Counted from the first letter of the stretch, positions 1 through 9,370 are shown. The stretch: DNA of 64,000 nucleotides from NaphS2 sp964588535 (GCA_964588535.1 CAZPQA010000002.1:41621-105620); one strand, 5' to 3'. The notes: generated from the letters alone by a model not told the origin. Numbers and translations are program-made.

Positions 1-712
1 CCTTGAGGCTCATGTTCTTGCCGCCCAGGATATAGCGTTCCCCGATTATTCCCCGCTCAAGAGCCAGCCTGTGCCCCTCAGCCACATCATGAACGTGAAC
101 AATATTGAGCCCCGTATCCACGTAGGCCGGCATACGTCCTGAAATGGCATCCAGGATAATGCGGCCCGTGGCGGTGGGCTTGATGTCACGGGGTCCCACC
201 GGGGTGGAGGGGCTGACGATGACCGCCGGAAGATCACATTCCTGAACCAGCCGCTGCACCAGAACCTCAGCCAAGAATTTACTTCGTTTGTAATGGCCGA
301 TCATGTCTTCTAAACAGCCGCAGGAAGCCTCGTTGCAGCTGTTCCCACTGGAAGAAGTCGCCAGGGTCGCCACGCTGCTGGTGTACACAATTCGTCGAAC
401 CCCATTGCGCAAAGCTTCAAACATCACATTACGGGTTCCCCGAACATTGTTCCGGTACATGGCTTCGGGATCCGGGACCCACAACCGGTAATCAGCCGCC
501 ACATGGAACAGGAACTCACACCCCTCCACCGCCTTTTTCACCGAAAGAGGATCCGTCAAGTCGCCGTACACCACTTCAACGGGAATGTTCTCCAGATTGC
601 GAAGATCGCTGGTTGGACGTACCAGCGCCCTGACATCGTGGCCATCATCAAGCAAACACCGGGCAACAGCGGAACCCACAAAACCCGCTGCCCCTGTAAC
701 AAGGGTGGTCAT
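1..712 (-). CDS. hpnA: Hopanoid-associated sugar epimerase HpnA (3' end outside window)
   Basis: Reading leftwards from ATG at 712 gives an extended short-chain dehydrogenase/NAD-dependent epimerase that runs off the window edge, so only about 237 residues are visible. The N-terminus carries the Rossmann glycine motif TGAAGFVGSAVA, and the catalytic YxxxK pair appears as YKRSK. The internal stretch (VEGCEFLFHVAADYRLW, then VRGTRNVM) and the late LGGKNMSLK are typical of HpnA. HpnA is usually linked to hopanoid side-chain synthesis, but its exact reaction is not settled. No other hopanoid gene is visible. The family call is firm; HpnA over other NAD epimerases is likely. Confidence 0.85.
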   Translation of the reverse strand, partial: MTTLVTGAAGFVGSAVARCLLDDGHDVRALVRPTSDLRNLENIPVEVVYGDLTDPLSVKKAVEGCEFLFHVAADYRLWVPDPEAMYRNNVRGTRNVMFEALRNGVRRIVYTSSVATLATSSSGNSCNEASCGCLEDMIGHYKRSKFLAEVLVQRLVQECDLPAVIVSPSTPVGPRDIKPTATGRIILDAISGRMPAYVDTGLNIVHVHDVAEGHRLALERGIIGERYILGGKNMSLK

Positions 713-860
713 TTTCTTTAAACCTGCCTTCCCTTTCACATCAACCGTTCAGTTCACCGTCGTCCATGGAAAGTCCAACGGGAGTTGCCATATTGTTCAG
801 AGTTAAAAAAAATTGCAAGAAAAAACTGAAGATTTCAGTGACTTTCAGGAAGATGCCCAC

Positions 861-891
861 AAAAAAACCGGGAAGCGGTTAGCGACCCGGT
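861..891 (-). terminator. Rho-independent terminator after tRNA-His
   Basis: On the minus strand the arms ACCGGG and CCCGGT (positions 886-891 and 867-872) close a 13-nt loop and are followed by a run of seven T (complement of 860-866). It lies 15 nt past the 3' CCA end of the tRNA. Confidence 0.7.
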
Positions 892-905
892 CTTCTGGTC
901 TTTTC

Positions 906-982
906 TGGGGTGGATGATGGGACTTGAACCCACGACCACTGAGGCCACAACCCAGTGCTCTACCAGCTGAGCTACACCCACC
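906..982 (-). tRNA. tRNA-His (GTG anticodon)
   Basis: A full cloverleaf folds on the minus strand. The 7-bp acceptor is GTGGGTG/CATCCAC with one G-U pair, and the D-stem is GCTC/GAGC. The anticodon stem CTGGG/CTCAG surrounds loop TTGTGGC, giving anticodon GTG. The T-arm is GTGGG/CCCAT around TTCAAGT. The extra G at position -1 faces C73, the hallmark identity pair of tRNA-His, and CCA is encoded. Confidence 0.97.
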
Positions 983-995
983 AGAACGATGTAGA

Positions 996-1024
996 AATAT
1001 AACAAGCGTTATTCGGTTTTGCAA
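996..1024 (-). promoter_or_regulatory. Sigma70-type promoter of tRNA-His
   Basis: On the minus strand TTGCAA (1019-1024) and TATATT (996-1001) are separated by exactly 17 nt. The -10 box lies 13 nt upstream of the mature tRNA 5' end. Confidence 0.6.
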
Positions 1025-1087
1025 GGAAATTTCTCCACAAATTTTCATCTGCGAGAGATCACGCAAAAACAGTTGCAAAAGAAGTAT

Positions 1088-1116
1088 TTGACGCTCCCGG
1101 AAAACTTCCCTATATT
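1088..1116 (+). promoter_or_regulatory. Sigma70-type promoter upstream of selA
   Basis: TTGACG (1088-1093), a 17-nt spacer and TATATT (1111-1116) lie about 95 nt before the selA start. The tandem GAACATC-type repeat falls in the resulting 5' leader. Confidence 0.55.
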
Positions 1117-1137
1117 TAGGGCCATCGTTCTTCAAAG

Positions 1138-1180
1138 ATGAACGTCGAACATCGAACATCGAACGTCCAACATCGAATAA
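1138..1180 (+). repeat. Short tandem GAAC(A/G)TC repeats in the selA leader
   Basis: Four to five near-copies of a 9-10 nt unit (variants of GAACATC, GAACGTC and CAACATC) follow one another between the selA promoter and its ribosome binding site. No function is apparent. Confidence 0.6.
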
Positions 1181-1210
1181 GGCCTACAGAACAAAGGAGC
1201 CAGACAACCC

Positions 1211-2653
1211 ATGTCAGACCATCGGCAAGCGCTGTTCAGGAAAATACCCTCTGTGGACGTGCTGTTGGCCCATCCGCAAATAGACAAGGCGCTCTCTACC
1301 CAACCCAGGGGGCTTGTCATCAGGGCCATCCATGAAGTTCTGGAAACACTCCGAACCACTATCCAGACGGATATGGCCGTTTCAGATCACGAGCTTGAAC
1401 CGAACACCATCGCTGAGGATGTGATGGCTCGCATTGGCCTTTTGTCCATGCCCAGTCTCAGGAATGTGGTCAATGCCACCGGGGTGGTGGTCCACACCAA
1501 CCTGGGGCGATCCCTTCTGGCCGATCAGGTCCTGGCAAAATTCGGTTCCCTTGCCGGCGGCTACAGCAATCTGGAATACGCCCTCGATCAAGGCCACAGA
1601 GGAAGCCGTTACACGCACGTGGAATACCTGCTTCAGGAGCTCACCGGGGCCGAAGCCGGTATGGTGGTCAACAACAATGCGGCCGCTGTCCTGCTCTCCC
1701 TGGAAACCCTCGCCAGAGGCAGGGAGGTGGTGGTCTCCCGGGGCCAGCTGGTGGAAATCGGCGGCGCCTTTCGCATTCCGGACGTCATGCGGAAAAGCGG
1801 TGCAAAAATGGTGGAAGTGGGCACCACCAACAAAACCCACTTGAGAGATTACGAGGAGGCCATTGGTCCGGATACCGCGCTGCTCTTGAAGGTGCATACC
1901 AGCAATTTCCAGATTGTGGGCTTTACGGAAGAAGTCCCCCTGTCGGATTTGGTGAAACTGGGTCAAAAACACCGCATTCCGGTTATGGACGATCTGGGCA
2001 GCGGCTGTCTGCTGGACTTTTCCGACTATGGCATGATTCGGGAACCCACTGTTCAGGAGGCGCTGGAGCAGGGAGTCGGGGTGGTCACTTTCTCCGGCGA
2101 CAAACTGCTGGGCGGCCCCCAGGCAGGCATTATTCTGGGCAAAAAAGACCTGGTGGCGGCTATCCGTGAAAACCAGTTGAGCCGCGCGCTCAGAATTGAC
2201 AAACTGACACTGTTGGCCCTTGAAGAAACCCTTCGAATGTACCGGGACCCGCGAATGGCCGTAAGGGATATCCCCACACTGCGCATGATCTGTTATTCTT
2301 ATGATTCACTTTTAGAAAGTGCAGAACGGCTGCATGCCCTGATACGAGACATCCCCACTGAAAACTTCTCCGTTGAACAGGTTGACGGCGACTCAAAAGT
2401 GGGTGGGGGCGCCTTGCCCTTACAGAAATTAAAAACTCGTCTGCTGAGTCTTATTCCCGCAAGACTTTCTGCGCAGAAAATGGAAAAACACCTGCGATTA
2501 AACGACCCCCCCATCATTGCCAGGGTTGAAAAGGACAGGCTCATGCTGGATGTCAGGACCATCCAGGAAAAGGAATTCCAAACCGTCGCACAGGCCATCA
2601 AAACCCTTGCCGAGCTCAACCCCTCAAATGACAGGGCCGAAAGGAACGCATGA
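1211..2653 (+). CDS. selA: L-seryl-tRNA(Sec) selenium transferase
   Basis: SelA is the PLP enzyme that converts Ser-tRNA(Sec) to selenocysteinyl-tRNA(Sec) using selenophosphate. The 480-residue length fits the family. The PLP lysine is in SGDKLLGGPQAG, at about residue 298, matching the position of the E. coli catalytic lysine. VVNATGVVVHTNLGRS and VVNNNAAAVLL are conserved SelA blocks. The ATG at 1211 follows AAAGGAG at good spacing. It is the first gene of a long plus-strand run, 3 nt before gmhA. Its presence means the organism makes selenocysteine, which supports reading the TGA in the DsbA-like gene at 14.7 kb as Sec. selB, selC and selD are not in the window. Confidence 0.97.
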   Translation: MSDHRQALFRKIPSVDVLLAHPQIDKALSTQPRGLVIRAIHEVLETLRTTIQTDMAVSDHELEPNTIAEDVMARIGLLSMPSLRNVVNATGVVVHTNLGRSLLADQVLAKFGSLAGGYSNLEYALDQGHRGSRYTHVEYLLQELTGAEAGMVVNNNAAAVLLSLETLARGREVVVSRGQLVEIGGAFRIPDVMRKSGAKMVEVGTTNKTHLRDYEEAIGPDTALLLKVHTSNFQIVGFTEEVPLSDLVKLGQKHRIPVMDDLGSGCLLDFSDYGMIREPTVQEALEQGVGVVTFSGDKLLGGPQAGIILGKKDLVAAIRENQLSRALRIDKLTLLALEETLRMYRDPRMAVRDIPTLRMICYSYDSLLESAERLHALIRDIPTENFSVEQVDGDSKVGGGALPLQKLKTRLLSLIPARLSAQKMEKHLRLNDPPIIARVEKDRLMLDVRTIQEKEFQTVAQAIKTLAELNPSNDRAERNA

Positions 2654-2656
2654 TCA

Positions 2657-3241
2657 ATGGAAGAAATCGTCAAAAAAATTCATACTGATTCCCAATCCGT
2701 CACAAAAACCTTTATTGAAACCCATGCGGCCCGCCTCATCACGTTTTCCGAGAAAATCGCATCGGCATTCTTAAGGGACCGGAAGCTGCTCATCTGTGGC
2801 AATGGGGGAAGCGCCGCGGATGCTCAACATATGGCCGCGGAGTTTGTGAACCGCTTTCAGCTTGAGCGCCCTCCCCTTCCGGCTATGGCTTTGACAACAG
2901 ACACCTCAGTGATTACCAGTATCGGAAATGATTACACCTTTGAAGAGGTTTTTTCCAAGCAGGTGAAGGCCCTGGGGGTTGAAGGGGATGTTCTGCTCGC
3001 CATCAGCACCAGCGGTAATTCGCCAAATGTGGTTTCCGCCGTTAAAGTTGCCCGAAAGCAGGGGTTGTATACCGCCGCACTACTGGGAAAAGACGGGGGA
3101 GAGATAAGCAAAATGGTGGATATGCCCCTGGTTGTTGCCTGCCATGTCACGGCCCGCACCCAGGAGGCCCATATTCTGGCCGAACATGTAATCTGCCACC
3201 TGGTAGACTACATCCTGTTTCAAAAACATCTTGAGGAATAA
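2657..3241 (+). CDS. gmhA: Phosphoheptose isomerase (SIS domain)
   Basis: GmhA isomerises sedoheptulose 7-phosphate to heptose 7-phosphate, the first step towards ADP-heptose for the lipopolysaccharide core. The 194-residue length is normal. The phosphosugar-binding glycine/serine motifs are visible as GNGGSAADAQHMAAEFVNRF and ISTSGNSPNV. The catalytic histidine region is RTQEAHILAEHVICHL. The gene starts 3 nt after selA stops, so the two are probably cotranscribed. Confidence 0.93.
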   Translation: MEEIVKKIHTDSQSVTKTFIETHAARLITFSEKIASAFLRDRKLLICGNGGSAADAQHMAAEFVNRFQLERPPLPAMALTTDTSVITSIGNDYTFEEVFSKQVKALGVEGDVLLAISTSGNSPNVVSAVKVARKQGLYTAALLGKDGGEISKMVDMPLVVACHVTARTQEAHILAEHVICHLVDYILFQKHLEE

Positions 3242-3275
3242 AGCAGAACAGGCTTTCCGGGAAACAGAATAACCC

Positions 3276-4238
3276 ATGACTAAAACCACACCCCTTTCAT
3301 TTGACCGCATCCAATCGTATCCCCTGAAAGATAGAAACAGCAAGGTGGACACCCATGATTTCGCCCGGGCATGGTCTCCCGGTAGTTCCATGGGCGCGTG
3401 GCTGAAAAACCTGCCCGACATTCTGGCGGCGAAAGATCTTCTGATCATTCGGGACCGAATGGTGGATACTTTCTTCAAACAAAGAAAGACCATTTTGGCC
3501 ATGGGGGCCCACCCCATTAAGGTGGGGCTCAACCCTGTCATCATTGACCTGTTGGAGCGGGGGATTATCAGTGCCTTGGCCATGAACGGCGCCTGCATCA
3601 TCCATGATGCCGAACTGGCCATGGCCGGAAAAACATCCGAGGATGTGGCGGCTGAAATCGGCAAGGGGAGCTTCGGCATGGCCGAAGAAACCGGTCGTTA
3701 TCTGAATCTGGCCATGGCCGAAGGTGCTGAAAAAGGGTTGGGTCTGGGGGAATCAGTAGGTAACATGCTGCTGAAAGAAAAATTTCCCTATAACCGTCAC
3801 AGCCTTCTGGCGCGTGCCCGCGAACTGGATATCCCCGTGACCGTTCACGTGGCCATGGGAACGGATATCATCCATTTTCATCCCCTCGCAAACGGCGCAC
3901 ATATCGGCAGCACTTCCCATCTCGATTTTCGCATTTTCTGCCGCCTTGTTTCAGAGCTCAACAAAGGGGTTCTCATTAACCTGGGCTCTGCGGTAATTCT
4001 GCCTGAGGTCTTTCTGAAGGCGCTCAGCGTCGCACGCAACCTGGGGCACAGGGTCAGAAACATCACCACCGTGAACATGGATTTTATTCGACAATATCGT
4101 CCCATGACCAACGTGGTTCACCGACCCACACTGGACGGCGGAAAAGGGTTCAGTCTGGTGGGGCATCACGAAATCATGTTTCCTCTCCTGGCGGCGGCAG
4201 TCATCGAAGGGATAGAAGAGAAGAAGGGAAAAGGATAA
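3276..4238 (+). CDS. Deoxyhypusine synthase-like protein of unknown function
   Basis: A 320-residue soluble protein with no signal peptide. Blocks such as LLERGIISALAMNGACIIHD, ARELDIPVTVHVAMGTDIIH and NLGSAVILPE recall the fold plan of the deoxyhypusine synthase family. Bacteria lack eIF5A, and bacterial members of that family are often polyamine enzymes or unassigned. The lysine region of true deoxyhypusine synthases was not located. It lies between gmhA and fmdB/ispF in a compact run. The family assignment is tentative and rests on recall, not on an alignment. Confidence 0.5.
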   Translation: MTKTTPLSFDRIQSYPLKDRNSKVDTHDFARAWSPGSSMGAWLKNLPDILAAKDLLIIRDRMVDTFFKQRKTILAMGAHPIKVGLNPVIIDLLERGIISALAMNGACIIHDAELAMAGKTSEDVAAEIGKGSFGMAEETGRYLNLAMAEGAEKGLGLGESVGNMLLKEKFPYNRHSLLARARELDIPVTVHVAMGTDIIHFHPLANGAHIGSTSHLDFRIFCRLVSELNKGVLINLGSAVILPEVFLKALSVARNLGHRVRNITTVNMDFIRQYRPMTNVVHRPTLDGGKGFSLVGHHEIMFPLLAAAVIEGIEEKKGKG

Positions 4239-4242
4239 GACA

Positions 4243-4482
4243 ATGCCCATATACGAATACAAATGTAAAGATTGCGACGAGGAATTCGAAGCCCTTGTCT
4301 TTCGAAGCGACGAGATAGTGCCCTGCCCCGGCTGCAAATGTGAAAATATCAAACGGTTGATGTCCGCATGCGGTTTCAAAACCGGCGGAGCTTCCGATTC
4401 GGGGGACAGCTACAGCGCGCCTTCAAGCGGATCATCCGGTTGTGCGGGATGCGCCGCCACCAACTGCAGCACCTGCCACTGA
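4243..4482 (+). CDS. FmdB-type zinc ribbon protein
   Basis: A 79-residue protein starting MPIYEYKCKDCDEEFE, with a second pair as CPGCKC. Together CxxC and CxxC form the zinc ribbon of the FmdB family of putative regulators. The tail is rich in Gly and Ser and ends in a further cysteine cluster (CAGCAATNCSTC), common in deltaproteobacterial members. It starts 4 nt after the preceding gene. Confidence 0.9.
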   Translation: MPIYEYKCKDCDEEFEALVFRSDEIVPCPGCKCENIKRLMSACGFKTGGASDSGDSYSAPSSGSSGCAGCAATNCSTCH

Positions 4483-4512
4483 CATATTGGAACGGGTCCT
4501 GGAGGAAAAAAT

Positions 4513-5007
4513 TTGATCAGAATCGGCTTTGGATATGATGTGCACGCCCTGGTGGAAGACCGGAAACTCATCCTCGGGGGCGTGGAAATTCCTCATTCGA
4601 GCGGCTTGAAAGGGCATTCCGATGCGGATGTGCTGATTCATGCCATTATGGACGCCGTTTTGGGAGCGCTCGGGTTGGGGGATATCGGTCAGCATTTTCC
4701 GGACACAGACCCGGCATACAAAGACATCTCGAGCCTGTCCATGCTGGAAACCGTTGTGAGTCTGGCCGAAAAGGAAGGCTATGGCCTCAACAACCTGGAC
4801 TGCACCCTGGTGGCCCAGGCACCCCGAATCGCCCCCTTCCTCCCTGAAATGACGCGAATTCTTTCGAAGGCATTGAATGCGGCGGCGAGCCGGATCAACA
4901 TCAAAGCCACGACCAGTGAAGGTCTGGGGTTCTGCGGTAAACGGGAAGGCATGGAAGCCTTTGCCGTGGTGACCCTTTTGCACAAGGAGACCATAAGTGT
5001 CGCTTAA
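4513..5007 (+). CDS. ispF: 2-C-methyl-D-erythritol 2,4-cyclodiphosphate synthase
   Basis: IspF closes the cyclodiphosphate ring in the non-mevalonate isoprenoid pathway. At 164 residues it has typical length. Metal ligands are in RIGFGYDVHAL and LKGHSDADVLIHAIMDA, and the substrate-binding tail is KATTSEGLGFCGKREG. The start is a TTG at 4513, chosen because GGAGG ends about 8 nt upstream and no ATG precedes the conserved IRIGFGYDVH. The end overlaps the cysS start by 11 nt. Confidence 0.96.
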   Translation: MIRIGFGYDVHALVEDRKLILGGVEIPHSSGLKGHSDADVLIHAIMDAVLGALGLGDIGQHFPDTDPAYKDISSLSMLETVVSLAEKEGYGLNNLDCTLVAQAPRIAPFLPEMTRILSKALNAAASRINIKATTSEGLGFCGKREGMEAFAVVTLLHKETISVA

Positions 5008-6466
5008 ACTATATAACTCAGCTACCCGAAAAAAAGAAACTTTTGAACCCATGGAGGATGGGAAAGTGGGGCTCTATGTCTGCGGGGTCACGGTGTACGA
5101 CCTCTGCCATATCGGGCATGCACGCTCCACCATCGTGTTTGACATCCTGGCCCGATATTTTCGCGCCAAGGGCTATGACGTGACGTATGTCAGAAATTTC
5201 ACGGACATTGACGATAAAATCATTCAAAGGGCCAACCTGCTCAAAAAAGAGCCCGGGGCCCTGGCCCGGGAATTCATTGATGCCTTCTATGAAGACATGG
5301 GAAGGCTGGGCGTTTTAAATGCGGACGTGGAGCCCCTGGCAACGGATCATATAGATGGCATGATCGAGATGACAATAACGCTCATGGACCGGGGCTACGC
5401 CTACAAGACGGAAGAGGGCACGGAAGGGGGAGATGTCTATTTTTCGGTGGATTCTTACAAAGGGTATGGCAGCCTCTCGGGAAGGAACCTGGAGGATATG
5501 CGTGCCGGCAGCCGTGTTGCCGTGGATGACAAAAAGAGACACCCCATGGACTTCGTGCTCTGGAAAAGCGCCAAACCGGATGAACCCCAATGGCCCAGCC
5601 CCTGGGGACCGGGCCGACCGGGCTGGCACCTGGAGTGCTCGGTCATGAGCAACCGATACCTGGGCCCCACTTTTGACATTCATGGTGGGGGCCGTGATCT
5701 TCTTTTCCCCCATCACGAAAATGAGCGGGCCCAGTCCATGTGCGCCAATGAGGGAGAATTCGCCCGCTACTGGGTTCACAACGGTTTTGTCACCGTTGAA
5801 TCAGAAAAAATGTCCAAATCCCTGGGGAATTTCCTGACCATACGGGATGCCCTTAAATTGTATCATCCCGAAGTACTCAGGCTTTTCCTCCTGTCCAAAC
5901 AATACCGGAGCCCCCTGGATTTCTCCAAAAAGGATGTGGCGGGGCTTCAAACCGGGCTGGTGCGCATTTACCGCACCCTTCAACGGCTAAACGAGCTCCT
6001 GGGGCCGGATGATGGAGGAAAAATTTCATCCAACAGCGTTTCAGATGGCTCGGGTGAATTTTTTGAAAAATTCTGCGAGATGATGGACGACGACCTGAAC
6101 ACCGCCGGCGCACTGGGTCTGATCTTTGAAAAGGTCCGGGAAATAAACCGGCTCATGGACCCGGACGATGAGGGATCCATTTCCGAAGATACGCTCAACC
6201 GCTTGAAGAGTGACCGATCCCAGATCCTTCGGGCAGGGAACATTCTGGGGCTGTTCCACGAAGACCCCGCCGAATTTTTTGAACAGCTGGCCGGGCCTTC
6301 AACTGAAGTGAAAAGTGAAGACATCGAAGCCCTGGTGGATAAACGGACCCAGGCCCGGGCCGCCAAAGATTGGGCCGCGTCTGATGCCATTCGCGACCAG
6401 CTGAAGGAGATGGGCGTCATCCTGGAGGACAACCCCCAGGGAACCACCTGGAGACTGGATGTTTAA
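4997..6466 (+). CDS. cysS: Cysteinyl-tRNA synthetase
   Basis: CysS charges tRNA-Cys. The 489-residue protein has the zinc cysteine and HIGH-type motif (YVCGVTVYDLCHIGHAR), further zinc ligands in LECSVM and FPHHENE, and the KMSKS loop as EKMSKSLGNF. The start codon is GTG at 4997, inside the end of ispF. The end overlaps uvrB by 8 nt, so ispF, cysS and uvrB look translationally coupled. Confidence 0.97.
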   Translation: MSLKLYNSATRKKETFEPMEDGKVGLYVCGVTVYDLCHIGHARSTIVFDILARYFRAKGYDVTYVRNFTDIDDKIIQRANLLKKEPGALAREFIDAFYEDMGRLGVLNADVEPLATDHIDGMIEMTITLMDRGYAYKTEEGTEGGDVYFSVDSYKGYGSLSGRNLEDMRAGSRVAVDDKKRHPMDFVLWKSAKPDEPQWPSPWGPGRPGWHLECSVMSNRYLGPTFDIHGGGRDLLFPHHENERAQSMCANEGEFARYWVHNGFVTVESEKMSKSLGNFLTIRDALKLYHPEVLRLFLLSKQYRSPLDFSKKDVAGLQTGLVRIYRTLQRLNELLGPDDGGKISSNSVSDGSGEFFEKFCEMMDDDLNTAGALGLIFEKVREINRLMDPDDEGSISEDTLNRLKSDRSQILRAGNILGLFHEDPAEFFEQLAGPSTEVKSEDIEALVDKRTQARAAKDWAASDAIRDQLKEMGVILEDNPQGTTWRLDV

Positions 6467-8456
6467 GCTCCAAAGTGATTTCTCCCCTTGCGGGGATCAA
6501 CCCCAGGCCATCGACATCCTGGTGGAAGGCATTGAGCGGGGACTGAAACACCAGGTACTCCTGGGCGTGACCGGCTCGGGAAAAACCTTTACCATGGCCC
6601 ACGCAATTGCCAGAACCGGAAGAACAACCCTGGTGATCGCCCCCAACAAAACCCTGGCCGCCCAACTGTATAGCGAGCTCCACAACCTCTTCCCTGAAAA
6701 CGCAGTCCATTACTTCGTGAGCTATTACGACTACTACCAGCCGGAAGCCTACATTCCACAGTCAGATACTTATATTCAGAAAGACTCCCATATCAACGAT
6801 CAGATCGACAAGATGCGCCACGCCGCCACACGGGCGCTCCTGGACCGGGACGATGTGATCATCGTGGCGAGCGTCTCCTGCATTTACGGCCTCGGGTCGC
6901 CTGAAACCTACTACGACATGCTCCTCTATCTTGAAACGGGAGGTACCATCTCAAGAGAAGACGCCGTAAAAAAACTGGTGGAGATCCAGTATGAACGGGG
7001 CGATATGGACTTCTACCGGGGCCGCTTTCGCGTGCGGGGGGACGTGCTGGACATCTACCCCGTCCATGAAGAGGACCGGGCCGTGCGGGTCCATTTCTTC
7101 GGCGACCAGGTGGAAGCCATCCAGGAAATCGATCCATTGACCGGGAAAGCCGTTCGGGGTCTCAACCGCATTGCCGTTTACCCGGCCACCCATTATGTCA
7201 CCACCACGGACATACGTGACCGCGCCGTGGAACAGATCAAACTGGAGTTGACCCGGCATCTGGCGGTTCTGCAAAGCGAACATAAACTCCTGGAAGCCCA
7301 GCGGCTGGAGGAACGTACCCGGTTTGATCTGGAAATGATGGCGGAGCTGGGGTACTGCCACGGCATTGAAAATTACTCCCGTCACCTGACGGGCCGGTCA
7401 GCCGGCGAGCCGCCCCCCACCCTTCTGGACTATTTCCCCGGGAATTTCCTCATGATCATTGATGAAAGCCACATTACCATCCCCCAGCTGCACGGCATGT
7501 ACCGGGGCGACCGGTCCCGCAAGGAAACCCTGGTGAGATATGGCTTCAGGCTTCCGTCGGCCCTGGACAACCGGCCCCTTCAGTTCGAAGAATTCGAATC
7601 CCGGTTAAGCCAGGTGGTTTATGTGTCGGCCACTCCCGGCCCCTATGAGCTGGATCACACCGAGTCCACCGTGGAACAGATCATTCGGCCCACGGGCCTG
7701 GTGGACCCCGAAATTGAGGTCAGGCCAGCCGAGAATCAGGTGGACGACCTGCTGGAGTGGATCCGGGACCGGGTGACCCGCAATGAAAGGGTCCTGGTGA
7801 CCACCCTCACCAAGCGCATGGCTGAGGACCTCAGCGAATACTATGCGGAACTGGACATCCGGGTCCGTTACATGCACTCGGATATCAAGACCCTGGAACG
7901 TATCGAAATCATTCGGGACCTGCGCATGGGATTTTTTGACGTGCTGGTGGGGATCAACCTGCTTCGGGAAGGACTCGATATTCCGGAGGTATCCCTGGTG
8001 GCCATACTGGATGCGGACAAGGAAGGTTTTTTAAGATCCGAAAGATCCCTCATCCAGACCTGCGGCAGGGCATCCAGAAACGTGAACGGTGCCGTGATTT
8101 TCTATGCCGACCGCATCACCGGGTCCATGAGACGGGCCATGGACGAAAGCAGCCGGCGCCGTCTGCTTCAATTGCAGTACAACCGCGAACACGGTCTCAC
8201 CCCCGAAACCATCCGCAAAGAAATCGACACCCTCCTGGGCTCCCCTTATGAAGCGGATTACGTGACGGTTCCCATGGCCGAAGAAGAGGAGGCGCTCTAC
8301 TTTACACCGGACCAGATGGAAGAGGTCATTGAAGAGTTAAAGGGCAAGATGAGTAAGGCGGCGAAAAACCTGGCTTTTGAAGAAGCCGCCACGTTTCGGG
8401 ACCGCATTAAAGAACTGGAGCGGCAGGAGCTGGAAATGCTGGAGGGTGAAAGGTGA
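6459..8456 (+). CDS. uvrB: Excinuclease ABC subunit B
   Basis: UvrB is the helicase-like damage-verification subunit of nucleotide excision repair. At 665 residues it is full length. Walker A is GVTGSGKT (about residues 36-43). The beta-hairpin region SYYDYYQPEAY follows, then the DESH box and the helicase motif GINLLREGLDIPEV. A C-terminal UVR domain (residues about 620-660, ending FRDRIKELE) contacts UvrC. It overlaps both neighbours (8 nt with cysS, 4 nt with rlmB). Confidence 0.98.
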   Translation: MFKLQSDFSPCGDQPQAIDILVEGIERGLKHQVLLGVTGSGKTFTMAHAIARTGRTTLVIAPNKTLAAQLYSELHNLFPENAVHYFVSYYDYYQPEAYIPQSDTYIQKDSHINDQIDKMRHAATRALLDRDDVIIVASVSCIYGLGSPETYYDMLLYLETGGTISREDAVKKLVEIQYERGDMDFYRGRFRVRGDVLDIYPVHEEDRAVRVHFFGDQVEAIQEIDPLTGKAVRGLNRIAVYPATHYVTTTDIRDRAVEQIKLELTRHLAVLQSEHKLLEAQRLEERTRFDLEMMAELGYCHGIENYSRHLTGRSAGEPPPTLLDYFPGNFLMIIDESHITIPQLHGMYRGDRSRKETLVRYGFRLPSALDNRPLQFEEFESRLSQVVYVSATPGPYELDHTESTVEQIIRPTGLVDPEIEVRPAENQVDDLLEWIRDRVTRNERVLVTTLTKRMAEDLSEYYAELDIRVRYMHSDIKTLERIEIIRDLRMGFFDVLVGINLLREGLDIPEVSLVAILDADKEGFLRSERSLIQTCGRASRNVNGAVIFYADRITGSMRRAMDESSRRRLLQLQYNREHGLTPETIRKEIDTLLGSPYEADYVTVPMAEEEEALYFTPDQMEEVIEELKGKMSKAAKNLAFEEAATFRDRIKELERQELEMLEGER

Positions 8457-9298
8457 AAGGGGAAAGGGCAAAAGGGAAAGCCAAAAGCTCAAAGCAAAAG
8501 ATACACCCCCCCCAACAGGGAAACAACCCCAAACAAAAGGCCCGGCAGGATCGGAATTGTTTTATCCCCGGATTTCACGCGGTCAGGGAAACGCTTAAAG
8601 ATCAAAAAAGCACCTTGCAGGAAATCTGGATCACCAAGGGGAAATCATCTGCCCGAACAGAAGAAATTCTCACCCTTGCAACAGCCAAAAACATTCCTGT
8701 TTACTTTAAACAAGAACATTATTTATCCGATATTTTTGATAAAATATCCCACCAAGGAATTGTGGGGGTCCTAAAGGATTTTGCCTATGCCGAATGGCAA
8801 CAGGTGTTGCGCCATTCCCTTCAAGAAGGCGCATCGGCCCTTCTCCTGGCGGCAGACCACATCACCGATCCGGGAAACCTGGGGGCGCTTATTCGTACCT
8901 CAGCCTTCTTTGGCGCTCATGGTCTGATTTTGCCCAAAGACCGGTCGGCCGGGATCACCGCCGCCGCGCTGAAGCGCGCATCCGGAGCGCATGTTAAACT
9001 CCCCGTGGTCCGGGTCACCAACCTGGGGCGTGCCCTCGATGAACTGTCGGAAAAGGGGTTGTGGATCATCGGGGCCGCGGGAGAGGCGGCATTGTCCATT
9101 TACGATTTTGACTGGAAGCGCCCCCTGGTTCTGGTTCTCGGCGGCGAACAGAAAGGCCTCAGCCCATCCATCCGCAAACGATGCCACCAACTGGTGGGAA
9201 TTCCATCTCCCGGCGGCGTGGAATCCCTCAACATATCCGTTGCCGGGGGCACCATCCTGTCCGAGATATGCCGGCAGAGACATTTTAGAAAAGTGTAA
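8453..9298 (+). CDS. rlmB: 23S rRNA 2'-O-ribose methyltransferase, RlmB/TrmH (SpoU) family
   Basis: A 281-residue SPOUT methyltransferase. The basic N-terminal tail (about 45 residues) leads into a substrate-binding domain (FIPGFHAVRETL) and then the knotted SAM domain. The family motifs are ADHITDPGNLGALIRTSAFFG, LVLGGEQKGLS and IPSPGGVESLNISVA. RlmB acts on G2251 in E. coli; the exact target here is inferred. The GTG start overlaps the uvrB stop as GTGA. Confidence 0.88.
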   Translation: MKGERAKGKAKSSKQKIHPPQQGNNPKQKARQDRNCFIPGFHAVRETLKDQKSTLQEIWITKGKSSARTEEILTLATAKNIPVYFKQEHYLSDIFDKISHQGIVGVLKDFAYAEWQQVLRHSLQEGASALLLAADHITDPGNLGALIRTSAFFGAHGLILPKDRSAGITAAALKRASGAHVKLPVVRVTNLGRALDELSEKGLWIIGAAGEAALSIYDFDWKRPLVLVLGGEQKGLSPSIRKRCHQLVGIPSPGGVESLNISVAGGTILSEICRQRHFRKV

Positions 9299-9370
9299 CC
9301 CGGGAAAGGGGCGGCCCCGGCATCGTGCAGCCCTGTCACAGACAGCGCGAACAACCTGAAAGGGAACAGC

